Shown here: one piece after another, positions 37,755-50,700 of the stretch
Layout of the letters: each line of letters opens with the position of its first letter
Numbering within the stretch: the stretch's first letter is position 1
From: Holacanthus passer
Lineage: Eukaryota > Chordata > Actinopteri > Pomacanthidae
DNA: 64,000 nt
Assembly (NCBI GenBank): GCA_025331565.1
Contig: JAFREQ010000026.1
Location: forward strand, 4,187,001 to 4,251,000
Direction of reading: 5' to 3'
Program-made: the position numbers and the translations under genes
The notes under the pieces: generated by a model
The model's input: the letters and a program-made list of their open reading frames with translations, nothing else
Told to the model about the DNA's origin: nothing
Databases searched by the model: none

Positions 37755-38032
37755 CTGGAGGAACAGACGGCACAGAGTCAGGCTCCGACCACAGCGGGAC
37801 ACATGATGCGGCTTTGACATTAACTGGACGAGTAAAGACAAAGAAAGAAAGAAAGAAACAAAGTCCTGTGTTTTTACCTTTCGTGTTATTAGAGGCTGGT
37901 TCGGGTTCAGACTGAGAGCTTCCCACTCCTCCTCTGTTTCCATCTCAATACTGAAGTCTCTCTGATTGTCTCGGGACAGACTGGAAGCAACACTGCAAAA
38001 CAAAGACATTTAAAAAGACATTCTGCACTACT

Positions 38033-38091
<59 letters not shown>

Positions 38092-38253
38092 TGTGTGTGT
38101 GTGTGTGTGTGTGTCAGAGACAGATGAGAGAGATAAACTACTGAGTTTGGGTCTCACCTCTTTGCTCTGTCCTCAGAAAGACGCAGAGCTTCCTCAGCTG
38201 TCTCTCTCCTGGCTCTCTCATCTGCTAAACTCTGCTCCACCTCCAGCAGCCTG

Positions 38254-38287
<34 letters not shown>

Positions 38288-38336
38288 TAAATCCATGAGC
38301 TCAACCCTTCATACAAATGAACAGGTGTAGGAGAAC

Positions 38337-38380
<44 letters not shown>

Positions 38381-38701
38381 CAGGTCTGCTCTCGTCACCT
38401 TTCTCGGAGCTGATTGGCTTCAGCAGTTTCTGCTGTCATGGAGTTGTTGCTTCTCTCCTGGGGGGCTCCAGGTGCAACCTCTGCATATACTGACCCCTAG
38501 TGGTGAAGACACAACATTACATGGACAGAGAGTGAAAACATCTTTGTTCTAAGGTTATTTTCACAGCATTGTTTGTCTTTATTTCACTGTACAGCAGCAG
38601 AGAGAGGAAGAGGACGATGGCGCAACTACACAAACATAAATTTGCCTTAACACACATCTGTTTGTATCAGTTTAATAACTTTACCACTGTCTAAATACGC
38701 A

Positions 38702-38735
<34 letters not shown>

Positions 38736-41700
38736 TAAGGATTACATACCTGAGCCTGGCCTTGGACTTGTCCCTCCAGCCAGTGGCAGCGATTCTGGGT
38801 GTCCCTCAGGGTTTGAGAAACAGCCCTCAGCTGAGCTGCAACAGCACCTTTCTCCTCCACCACCTGCTGCAGCTGAGGAGGAGGAATGAAAGCAAACAAG
38901 CTGATGCAGCGTCTACTTTTTTTTTATCTTCAAGAAATGCTTTTTTCTCACACTTTCTTTCCCTTATGCTTTCATACAGGTTTACTGCAGTGTGTTATAA
39001 TGAAAGAGCGTCTACGTCTCACAAGAACAATGTACGCAAGACTTCAGTTTGTGCCACTAACAACGTTTTAACTGCACATTCTCGAGTGTTGGACGGACGC
39101 AGGCTTCAGATGTTTCATACCTTCATGTTGAGTTGCTGGTAGTACTGGTCTCGTTGCTGGATCTCATACACGCAGCGCTGCAGGTCTCTGTGGAGCTGGA
39201 TCCTCTCTGCCTCCAAGCGACTCACCACCTCGTCCATCCCACCCTGACCCGCCGAGACAACCGTTTCCTGTGGGATGGAAGGAAAAAACAAGATGACAGA
39301 ACAACTGGAAACAACTGTGGATCGTGCATCTGGCAAACGAAATGATTTTAGTTTAAAAAGTTGACGTCTTTTTGAGTTTCTTCACATTTGCTGCTCAGAC
39401 AAAGGCAGAAAATTCAGATAACTTACCTTGACTGTGTCCTTCCTCTCTGTGTCAGACCTACATAACACAAAGACATTTAAGTTTCAGGAGCAAAAATTAT
39501 AATTTCTCATTGAATTGTTGTTTGGTTCTTTCCAAGCCAAAGCATCAAGACAATAAGTTGACTACAGTTGGTGAAAATATCAAACCTTCCACCTCTCCAC
39601 ACTTTTAAGTACAAGCTCTGATCGAAACAACAGACTTCAACCAGCAGAGGGGACGTTCAGGTACTTTTTAAGCTGCTCTTTAAAGACACCACATTTTAAA
39701 TTCAATTTATCTTTACTTCTCATCAGGCTGCTTTTACCTCACATCTGCTGTTTCTCTCTGATAACTTCTGATTTCTTTTTCAGGCGGCACTCCGTAAGTT
39801 TGCGTCTTCTCTACTTTTTGCTGTAGTTCATCCATCTTCTGCCTCGTGTCCTGAAAAAAATATTTTAAAAAAGCACAAGAGAGTTGTCAGTCACAAAGAC
39901 ACAACAATTTATCTACAAACAGATGTTGTCAAACAGAGAATTTCACAGACACCAGAACATCCCAACAAAAAAATACCATGCAAGTCAAAGCATTGGTTTG
40001 AATGAAGAGAGACCAAACTGACTCGACTCTTCATGCTTTCCACGAAATGAAACACAGCAGAGAGATGAAGCGCAAGCAACAGCCAAACTCAAACCAGAGC
40101 TGACGACTTGACTTACCGGCCCGTCATGGAGGGCACTGACGCCACTTCCTTTTGACTTTTCCACGCTCATGGAGGTGACGGTCTCTGGGCTCGACCCTTG
40201 CCGGGACTCGACCACTCTCTTGGCTCCGCTCAACTCATCAATCAACCTGTCACGGTCGTTTTGGAGGCTGGCCATGGATCTGGAGAAGGCCGACAGCTGC
40301 CTGCTGTAGGTGCCGTTTTCCAGGACGACCTGCTTCAGTTCCCTTTCCTTCTCTGACAAAGCCTTCGACAGCTCATCCACCAACTTGTTCAGCTCCTTGT
40401 CTGCGTCTTTGCTCTCCAAAGCTCTTAACTTATGAACGAGGACGTCCCTCTCTTTGGCAAACATCGCTAAATCAGAGGTGGCATCCTGCAGACTGCGCTC
40501 CACCTTGTTGAAAGCCGCCTGAGTCTCCCTCAGTTCTTCATCATATCTGTTTCTCAGGGTCTTGAAGTCTTCAATGAGCTGGTCTCGGTCGTTCTGTAGA
40601 GCAGCCATGGCTTTGCACAGGGACTCATTTTGAGACTTCATGTCTTTACTTTGCGTCTTGGTCTCTGATAACTGCTGCTCCAAATCGAGTTGGTCTTTTG
40701 CGAGCTCCGCCACCCTTTGATCGGCCGTCTCCCGCTCGTTTCTCATCAGCTCCACCTCGCGCTCGAAGGCGTCCAGCTCACTGTTGTATTTGTCCTCAGC
40801 TTCAGCCAGTTTTTTGTCTGTTTCGTTTTCCACCAGCTGCAGTTTCCCCTTGACCTCATCAGTCAGAGTTTTCTGAGAGAGAAGTTTTTGCTGGAGGTCG
40901 TTACATTCAGCTGCTTTGGCTGCCACAGCTTCCTGCAAATCACCAATCACTTTGCCTTCATTTGTTGTGGCTCTCTCCTTTTTCAGACTTATTATATCAG
41001 CTTCCTGTGTTGAAACCTGAGCTTTAAGTTTAGAAATCTCAGCTTTTAAAATATTGCTCGCCTCTTCTTCCTTCTGGATTTCCAACCGAGATTCTCTGTG
41101 CTGCTTTTCAGCTGCAGCCTTTTGGCTTTCGAGGTTTTTGATCACGTCCTGCTGCTTCTTCAGCAGCACCTTCAGCTGGTTGTCCTTCAGAGATAAAACC
41201 TGATTCAAATCCTCTCTGTACCTAACCAGCTGTGCCCTGAGCATCGCGTTCTCAGAATTGAGATCATCCATTTGATGTAACAACTTCCTTATTTCATGTT
41301 TAAGGCCTTTGGCGGCACCACCTTCCCCGTCTGCGGAGCCTTCTTTACCTGTTAACCCTAACTGACTCTTTGCTTCCAGTATTCTGTATTCTGACATCAG
41401 TCGCTCTCGTTCACTCTGTAAAGACACCATGGAGTTCTTGAACGACTCCATCTTAGCGGCCATCTGCTCCTTCTCCTGTGCAGACCTGTTCACTTTGATT
41501 TGCAGACTTTTGACCTTGGCTTCGAGCCCTCTCAGCTCTTTGTCAGCCTTTTCTCTTTGGTAGCGTGACGATGTTAACCTGTCTTCATACACGGCTACCT
41601 GAGCGCGATAATTAGCCTGGAGTTGTTCCAGATATCCCGACATCTGCCCATCTCTACAGGACAGCAAGGAAGAGATCTCAGCATCTTTGCTCTGCAGGAG

Positions 41701-44700
41701 TGTTTTCAATTGCAGAGAAATTCCTTCCTGCTTCTCAAAGTCAGCCTGAAGTTTGTCATTGTGAGACTGGAAGAGCAGCAGCTGAGAGTCCGAGTCGGCA
41801 TTAATCTTCTCTATTTGCTGGAGATTTAGCTGCATTTGGGAAATGACATCTTCTTTGTCAGCCAGCTGTCGGCTCAGTGCGTTTTTATCTTGTTCTAGTC
41901 TTTCAACGTGAGCACCGAGTTCCTTCACCTGCACAGTCATCAGCTCCCCGGTCTCAGAAAGTTCAGCGTTGCTCGCGCTCATGACAAACAGCTGCCTCTG
42001 CTGTGCAGCGGCAGCTACAGAGTATTCGTTGAGCGTCCTCTCCAGTCTCGCCTTGGTCAGTCGCAGTTCATTCACCTCTTTATCTTTCACTCTCATGTCT
42101 TCAAGGAACCGTTTGATCACGAAACCCTGCTCGAGGAGCTGGTTGTCCTTCTCATTTAACGTCTTTTGGAACAAACTATTCCAAAGCTTGGTGGCGTCTG
42201 CACCTTGAGGAGTGGCAGATAGAGCCGACAGCTTGGCTTCGTTAGTCTCAGCTGCTCTTTTCAGAGTGTTCATCTGCAGATCTCGAGAGTCCAGCTGCTG
42301 CCTCAGTTCATTAACTCTTTGACTTTCTTGATCTTTCAAGTCCTGGAGGTCGTTTATCTGTTGCTGTAACATAAACTGATTCTCCACATAAGAATTAAAC
42401 TGTTTCTCATCCATATTTTGCGGTGACTTTTTCTCCATGACTTGATCATCAGACTTTTCACTTTTCTGTTTCATGTCCACAGCCAGTTGGTCTCTTTCAG
42501 ACTCCACACTCAGAATCTTTTCGGCGGCCTGCTGGAGGAGATTCTTGTGTTTAATCAGCTCACTTTCCACTTGGTTACTTCTCTCCTCTAAAAGCAGTAT
42601 TTTCTCGGAGCCTTTCTTCAGCTCTTTCTCCGAGTGCTCCAGGGCTGACTGCGAGCTCTTCAAAGAGCTCTCTAAATCTAAAATCACTTCCTGGTATTTA
42701 ATGCAGTTTTGCTGCAGCTGGTTTATCTCCTGGTGCTTTTCCTTGAGCAGCTCTTGCAGTTCTTTCTTCACGTTCTTGGAGCCCTCGTTGCCTCTTTGAA
42801 CCGTCTTCAGTTTCTCCTCAAACTCTCTGACCAATTTGAGCTGCTCCCCCTCTTTTTCTTGACGAACCTGATTGCTCATCTCTTTACTCGCCACCAGCTG
42901 AGACGACAGCTGTGAGTTTTGGGTTTGTAAAACAGTGACAGACTCAGTCAGCTCATCGATCCTTTCAGAGTTTTTGAGGATCACAGTTTCCAAATATTCA
43001 TTTTCATTTTTCACTTTATCTGAAATCTCTTGAACATTTTCAAGCTCCTCCTGCAGTAGAGACTTATCGTCCTCCAAGATTCTCACCTTCTCATTTAGGC
43101 TGATAGTCTCTTGGCTGTGTCTCTTAATAATGTCTTTGAGCTCTTTAATGACGTCGTCTTTCTTTCCCAACTGAGATTCGTGATCATTCTGTATCTTGTC
43201 GATTCTTTCAGACAGAGTTTGCTTCTCATTTTGTAACAAGTTGTTGATTTCCAGTTGAGCACCGAGTTCTGTTTTCTGGGCCTCAATCTGGGCAGTAAGT
43301 GAATTATTCAAACTGAGAGCTTCATTAAGTTTGAGCTGCATGTTGTTTGCGTATGTATTTGATTCCAAGTGCTTCTTTTCCAAAGAACAACTAGATTCTT
43401 CGAGCTTCTCTGCCAGTTGGTTATTTTCAGCCTGCAAGTTAATAATCTTCTCTCTCAGATCATCTGATGACCCTTTAAGTTTGCAAATCTCATCCTCCAA
43501 CTGTTGATTTTTATCAGTCAGCTCACTTATCGTCATTTTGTGGTTTTCTTCAAGCTCAGCCAGCTCTTTTCTCATTTTCTCATTCTCTTCCTCCAGCTCC
43601 TCAATCTTGTGTCGCTTATCTTTGGAAAATTTGTGCATCCTCTCTTTAATTCTTCCATTTTCTTCCTCCATCTCTTTCGCTCGCTTCTCCAGATTCTCCA
43701 TCTCGGCCTCGTGTTTGTGGACCTTTCTGAGGGCTTCCTGTCGATCTCTTTTGGCCCCTTCCAAAAGCTGTCTCATCTTATCCATTTCACTGCTAACATT
43801 TTCATAGGCTTGTAATAGAGACTCGTACTCTTGTTTCAGCTCAGCGTGCTTTGACTTCCACTTGGACAGCTCGTCTGTTTGAGAGTCCTTCAGAGATTCG
43901 AGCTGGCAGGAAAAGGCTTGCTTCTGCTGGGTGATGTTTTCTATGGTTAGTTTCAAGCTGTCGCAGGCTGCTGATAAGTTGCGATTATCATTGAGGATGC
44001 CATCGACTTCAGTGTTGAGTTTGTCTTTCTCCGTGTTCAGAGACGACATGGAGCTCTCCAGGTCCATATTTTGTTGTTTCAACTTCAGCACTGATGATTC
44101 CAGAGCAGAGTACTCGGCTTCTTTAGCTTCATGTTTGACTGACAGCTTTTCTACTTCTTCCTTGAGTGTTGCATTTTCCCTCAACAGTTCTTTCCTAGAC
44201 ACTAAAGCTGCTTGAAGTTTTCTGGTCAGGAGAGCAACTTTGCTCTGGTTCTCCTGATCACTCATTTTGGAGCTGTCTTCTCGAGATTTTTGAACCTCAC
44301 CTGCCTCCGTTCTCATTCTCTCAATGGCAATGTCATGTATTTTAATTTGCTGCTGTAACTGCAGCTCAAGTGCAGAGATTAGTTCTTCCTTCTCTGAAAC
44401 TTGAGCCTGAGAAACTAACAAGGCGTCATCTCTCTCCTTCAGTTTCACCTCATAGTTTTCGGCACATTTGCAAGACAAAGAGACCTCGTCTTCATTAACA
44501 TCGTCCTGTTTGATGCACAGTTCAGCCATCGTGTCTTTCTCTGACTCCTTCAGTTGCTTATTCAGTGTGGTTACCTCATCTTTGAGTTCATCAATTAATC
44601 TGAAAGCATTTTCTTTTTCTTGCATCAACAAATCCAAATTCCTTTGTTTTTCAGAGCAATGCAGTTCAGCCTTTTCAAGCTCGTCAGTCAAAACCTGTTT

Positions 44701-47700
44701 GTCCTCACTGAGCTGCCGCTGTGTTTCCGCTAACGACTTTTGGATGCTTAAAACCTCTGACGATTTCTGTGAAAGTAAACCAACTGTTGTCTCGAGTTCC
44801 ACTTTCATCTGATTACTTTGCTCCAAAAGAGCCTTTTTTTCTTCTATCAGAAGTTGATATTTTTCTTCATTTGCTTGCACACGTCCCTCCAGTGCCGACT
44901 CAGAGAGGCTCAGCTGAGTCTTCAAAGCAAAGTTTTCATTAATTAAAGACTGTTTCTCCTGTTCGGTCTTTAGCTCAGCAACTTTAATTGTTTCCTGATA
45001 TTTTTCAACTCCTTCCGTTTTCTCTCTTACTTCTGCACGAGCTTTCTCCAAGTCATTCTCCACTGTGTTAAGTTTGGATTTCAAAGCTTCTGCTCTTTGC
45101 TCCGTTTCTACGAGAGCCTCATCTTTACTTCCCATCTCAAGAGACATGCTCTCAAATTTGGATTTCACAGTTTCCAGCTCTGTTTGCATGTTTGACAGAG
45201 AATGGCACTGGCTCTCTTTCTCGGCCAGACACATCTTCAGATCCTGTAGAGTTTTATCCTTCTCCTCAACAAGCTGTCGTAAAGTGTCCAGTTCATCTAG
45301 ATCAGACAAAGAGGTTTTACGAAGGTCCTCCAGTTCCCTGACCTTCTCGTCGAAGTTCAACTGGACGGCGTTCAGCTCATTCGTCTGCTGACAGCGTTGT
45401 TCCAACAGAGCCTTGTAGTCGTCTTTCAGTTCAGCCAGTTCTTGACTTAATTTCTTTTCATTCTCTTGAGCTTTCTTCATTGTCTCTTTGCGTGCCAGCA
45501 AAGCAGCCTGGGCCTTTTTCTGCAGCTTCGCATTTTCAAGCTTCATTTGTGCAATCTCATTTTCTAAATCCACAGCAGAAGCAGTGGAGGAAGATTTGTC
45601 CTTCAACTCATCTTGACATGTCTTGATTTCATTTTGAAGCTCATCTAATTTCTGCATCCAGCTGTTTCTGTCACGTTCGACTGCTTCTTCTTTCTCGGCA
45701 GCACTGGACTGCAGCTGTTCAATAAGGGAGCTTTTCTCAATCAGTGTTTGCAAAGTTTCTGACAAACTCACTTCTTTCTCATTTAATGTGATTTGCAAAA
45801 TGTGTCTTTCTGACTGTAACTGTTTCACAAGTCTTTCACTTTCTGATTTTTGTTCAAGAATCTCTCCTTCTTTCTCAAGAAGTTTCTTCTCAAGAAGAGA
45901 AGCGTTCACTTCATGCATTTCTGCAGCGGCTTGAGCTTGATTTGTTACCTCCTGTAACTGATCCTGTAAAAGTGAAACCTCAGCTTGATTGTTTACACTC
46001 TCTTCTTTTTGGTTTTCATATTGCTCAATCTTTTTCAACAGGTCCTTTCTTACAATGAGAGCAGCTTGAAGCTTCTTCTTTGTTGCATCTTTTTCTTTGG
46101 ATACCTTTGCTAGTTCACTCTTTATCGCATCCCTTTCTTTAATCAACTCAAGATTCTCAGAATTCTTAGCCTCGATCTCACTTTGAGAGTGCGAAACATG
46201 CTGAGTAGCCTCTTCAAGCTTCTTCATGGAGGTTTTGTGTTCTTGCTCAACGTTTTCTAATTGCACTATTAGAGAAGTTTTTTCCTCACCAAGTTTCATT
46301 CTTTCATTTGAGGCCGATTCCATGACTTGGGCGATGGAAGTGTCTTTATCCCTCAACTGCTGACTAAGTCCAGCAAGTAATTCCTTCTGCTGACTTATCT
46401 GAATGCTCATACAGTTGATTTGTTCATCCTTTGCTTGTGATTCACTGTTTAAAGAAGAGTGTTTGACAGTAGCTTCTTTCACTTTCTCTGACTCAGTGTT
46501 GAGCTGAGTGTGCAGACGCTCGACCATCTCCTGCAAAAGAGCAACTTGTTGACCCTTCTCATCATTACTCCTCTCTCCGTCATTAAGTCTTTCCTCTGTT
46601 CTTTGTAACCGTGTGACGGTTTTATCCAGCTCATTTTTCAAAGAATCTACCTCAGACTGATGACTTTCTTGTAACTGTTTTATCATGTCCTGTAAAGATG
46701 TGGTTGGTGGTGAGACAGAGGAATCTTTATCAGAATCGTTTTTTCTTGCTACAAGATTTTGTAACTCATGTTCTGCAGCTTTTAGAGCCTGTTGCAAACT
46801 ATTGTTGTCATGTTCCTTCTCCTGGACAGATGCTAAAACCTTCTCAAGTTGAATCCTGGTAGCTGATGCCTCCAACTCTTTTGCGCTCAGTTGATCAGAA
46901 CCCTTCCTAATTGCAGATGAAGCCTCAGCTAGTTTCTCCTGCAAACTGTCCAAGTCCTGCTTCAAAGCATTAACTTTAACATCTTTAGATTTCATTTCAT
47001 TCTCAACACTTTTCAATTGTTCTGCAAGTAGATTCTTATCCTGTTTTTCTCTATCCAGAACTAACAGCCACTCTTTCTCAGAGTCCTGCAGAATCTGCTC
47101 TATCTTTTGAATGTTTTCTTTTAATCGAGAAAGTTCTTCATCTTTGGCACTAACCTTTGCTTGAAGGTTCTCCTTCTCCGACACCACTCTCTCCATTGTT
47201 TCGTTCATGCTGCTGGACTGCTGCTCCATTTGAACCTGCAGCTCCCCCTGCGATGCCCATACTTGATGATGTCTCTTTTCCAGCTCCTCCTTCTCTGCAA
47301 GAACTTTTCTAACTTCCTCTTGCAAATGTGTGTTTTCATTACTGACGGCAGTAAGAAGCTTCTTGTGCTCTTCCTTCGACAAACTGATCTCCTCATTCAG
47401 TCTCTTATTTTGCTCTTCTAGTTTCTGCATTTCTGAAACCAGCTGAGACGTGTGTTTGGCCTGTGATGTGTACTGGCTGTTAATGGCATGGAGAGCCATT
47501 TCTCTCTGCTCAAGGTTTTCTGTCAGTGCATTCATTTGTGCCACAACTTGAAGATGCTGTGATTTGAGTCTTTCTATTTCAACAGTCAGCAGTGACACAC
47601 TTGTTTGATGAGAAGCAAAAGCTTCATCCTTTTCCTTTGAAAGACTGGAGTTCAAGTCTTCTGTTCTCTCCAGTTTGTGGTGGATCGCAGATATCTCGTC

Positions 47701-50700
47701 TGTCAGTGTTTCTATTGTGGTCTTTGCTGTCTGATGTTCGTTATTGGTATCATCCAATATCTTCTGGAGGTTGGACACCTCATCAGTCCTTAGGGAAAGT
47801 TGCTTCTTCATGTTTTGCAACTCCTCTAAGTTAGTTGCATATTTCTCTTGAAGGTTGTTAAAGGCACTCTGTGTTTCCTCTGCTGACCTTTTGAGGTTTT
47901 CAGACTCAGTGGACAGTGATTGAATTTGAATTTGCAGCTGTGACACCAACTCTGTGCTTTCCATGAACTGAGATTTGAAGAGCAACGCCTCATCAGTTCT
48001 TCTTTGAATGTCCTGAAGACACTTTGATTGGTCCAAAAGCGCTGCCTCTTTTTCTTCCAAAGCCTTTTTCAAAGTTTCCACTTCAGATATCTGTACTTGG
48101 AGGGTGTTTTTGAGCTTTGTGACCGATTCCTCGAGGTGTGAAATCTGTTCTTTCAAGCTCTCACATTCAGCCTCTTTGGCCTGTAGATTTGAATTGAGAT
48201 TTTCTACAGCGGCTGAAGAATGAGTTTGATACTCAAGGTTTGACTGTTCTTTCTTCTCCAAAGTATTTTTCAGCACAGATGACTCTGAAGTAAGATCGTC
48301 AACTTGACCTGTGAGTTTACGCACAAAATCTTCCAGCTCTGAAACTTTTGCACTTAAACTGACATTGTCATCTGATTTGTGTTTCAGCTGCTCCTCCTGC
48401 TCACTGATCCGACTGTTGAGCTGCTGGATCAAAGTCTCCTGCTGTTTCAGGGAATCATCTTTTCCTTGCATGGCCAGATGAAGCCTCTCCTTCTCTGAGC
48501 TTGCTGTTTTCAGATGTGTGACTTCTTCGTGTGCTTTGGACAGCTCTGTCACAGTTTTCTGAAATTCAGATTTTAGTTTTGTATTCTGCTCATTCAGTGC
48601 TTGAATGCTATCTGTAAAATCAATGATCTCGGCCTTCCTCTGGTCCTCCCTCTGTGTCAGCTCACAGTTTTCTTCAGTCAGTTTCTGCACAGCAGTCTTT
48701 AGGTTGGTAATTTCAACCTCCATCTCTGCAGCGTTCTCATTCATGGCACCAAGCTGACTGCTGAGTGAAATCACTGATTCATTTCTCTTATCAAGTTCAT
48801 CTTTGTGGTTCTGAAACTCATTTCTTACTTCTCTTAATGTCTGTTCTTTTTGATCTATCTGCTGTTTCGCCTCCACGCATTCTTGCCTGAGTGACTCTAC
48901 CTCACCCTGCATCTGTGACATGAGCGTTTTCTGCTGCATGACTTCATTCTGATAAACACTACATTCCTCTGCTTTCTGCTGAAACATCGTGTCTTTCTCC
49001 ATCAGCCCTGACTTGAGGACAGATCCTTGTTCCTGAAGCATAGATACAGTATCCTGAAGTTGCAGCAGCTGGTTCTGCTGAGCTTCCAACTGTGAACTCT
49101 GTTCTGACACAGTTTGTTCTTTCTCATTCAACGACATGCTGAGTTGACTAACTTGCTTTTTCAAGCCTTCAACTTGCTCTCGTAGACTCTGAAGTTGTTC
49201 TTCTCTCTCCGTTAATGTTTTTGACAGATTAGCACATTCACTTGTTTTCTCAAGCAAACCTGCAGAGTTTGAAAGTTCGCTTTCCTTGAGGACCTTTTTG
49301 AGTTCATCTGCTGTTATAGCGAGCGTCTCCTTTTCCTTCAACAGGCTGTCAATTATTTTCTGAATCTCTGAGATTTGAATTTCAAGCCCAGAATTTTGTT
49401 CTTGGAGTGAACTCCTCTCAGCGGTTAGTTCAGAAACTGTTTTGATGTTCTGTGCTAACTCCTCTTGAAGTCTCTGATTATTTTCTGTTAGGCTGCTAAT
49501 CTGCATGTTCAAACTGGAGTTCTGTTCCAGAGTTGCTTTAAGCTGCCCATCAAGTTCAGATAGAACCTGTGTTTGCTGAGCAAGCTCCTTTACTTTAGAT
49601 TCACAAGCAGCACGAAGTTGGTGGTTTTCCTCATTAAGTGTCTGGATGGTGCTGTTTAATTTAGCCAACTCTGTTTGTCTCACCTCCACTTCAGACTCAA
49701 GCTTTCTGCCATGTTCTTCCATGACACTGATTTGGTCACTCAGAGACTTAACAGTCTTGTTTGTATCATTCAGTTCGTCTTTGTGTTTTTGACACTGTTG
49801 TTTCACATTTTTCAACATGTCTTCTCTGTCTTCAATTTGCTGGCGAAGTTGTGAGTTTCCTGTATTAAGTGATTCAGCTTCTGCTTGAAGCTTGGACACA
49901 ATATTTTTCTGCTGTTTAACTTCATTCTGCAGACTGTGGTTCTCTTTCAACACCGTCTCCTTCTCCATTAACCCAGACTTCAGGCTGGACTCCTGTTCTC
50001 GAAGCAGAGACAGTGTTTCCTGAAGTTGTGTTTGCTGGTTCAGTTGTTCCTCTGTTTGTGCTCGAAGATCATTGACAGTCTGCTCTTTTTCTGCCACGTC
50101 ATGCTGGAGCTGCTCTGCCTTCGATGTCAAGCTCTGCACCTCCTCCTGCAGTTGTGTCACCTTCTCCTCCCTCTCCCTGAGTAACTGGTTGAGATTATTA
50201 CATTCATTTGTTTTCTCCAACAGAATCTCTGAGTTTGAGTGTGTGCTTTGCTCCAGAACTCTATTCAACTCATTAGTTCGAACAGTCAGTTCCTCTTTAT
50301 CTTTGTGCAGCCCTTCAATTATTGCCATGTTTTGTGAAAACTGCGTTTCCAACATGGATGTTTTGGCCTGCAATGATTCCTTTTCAACTGTCACTTCTGA
50401 AATAGTTTTTACACTTTCAGTTAGTTCCAGTTCAAGTTTCTCTTTCTCTTCTGTAAGGCGATGGACCTGATTCTCAAGACTGCTGTTAAGTTCAAGAGCA
50501 GATGTAACTTTTTCACTAAGTTGATTTACATTCTGCTTCTGTAGCTCGAGCTCCTCGTTCAGTCCCTTTACTTCTTCTTGCAGCTGTTTTTTCTCAGTCT
50601 TCATGCCTTTCAATAGGTTCTTGAGTTTGGAGATATTATCTGATTTGCTTTGAACTTCATTGCTCAATTTCTCATTTTCTGAATCCCGAACTTTCAACTC

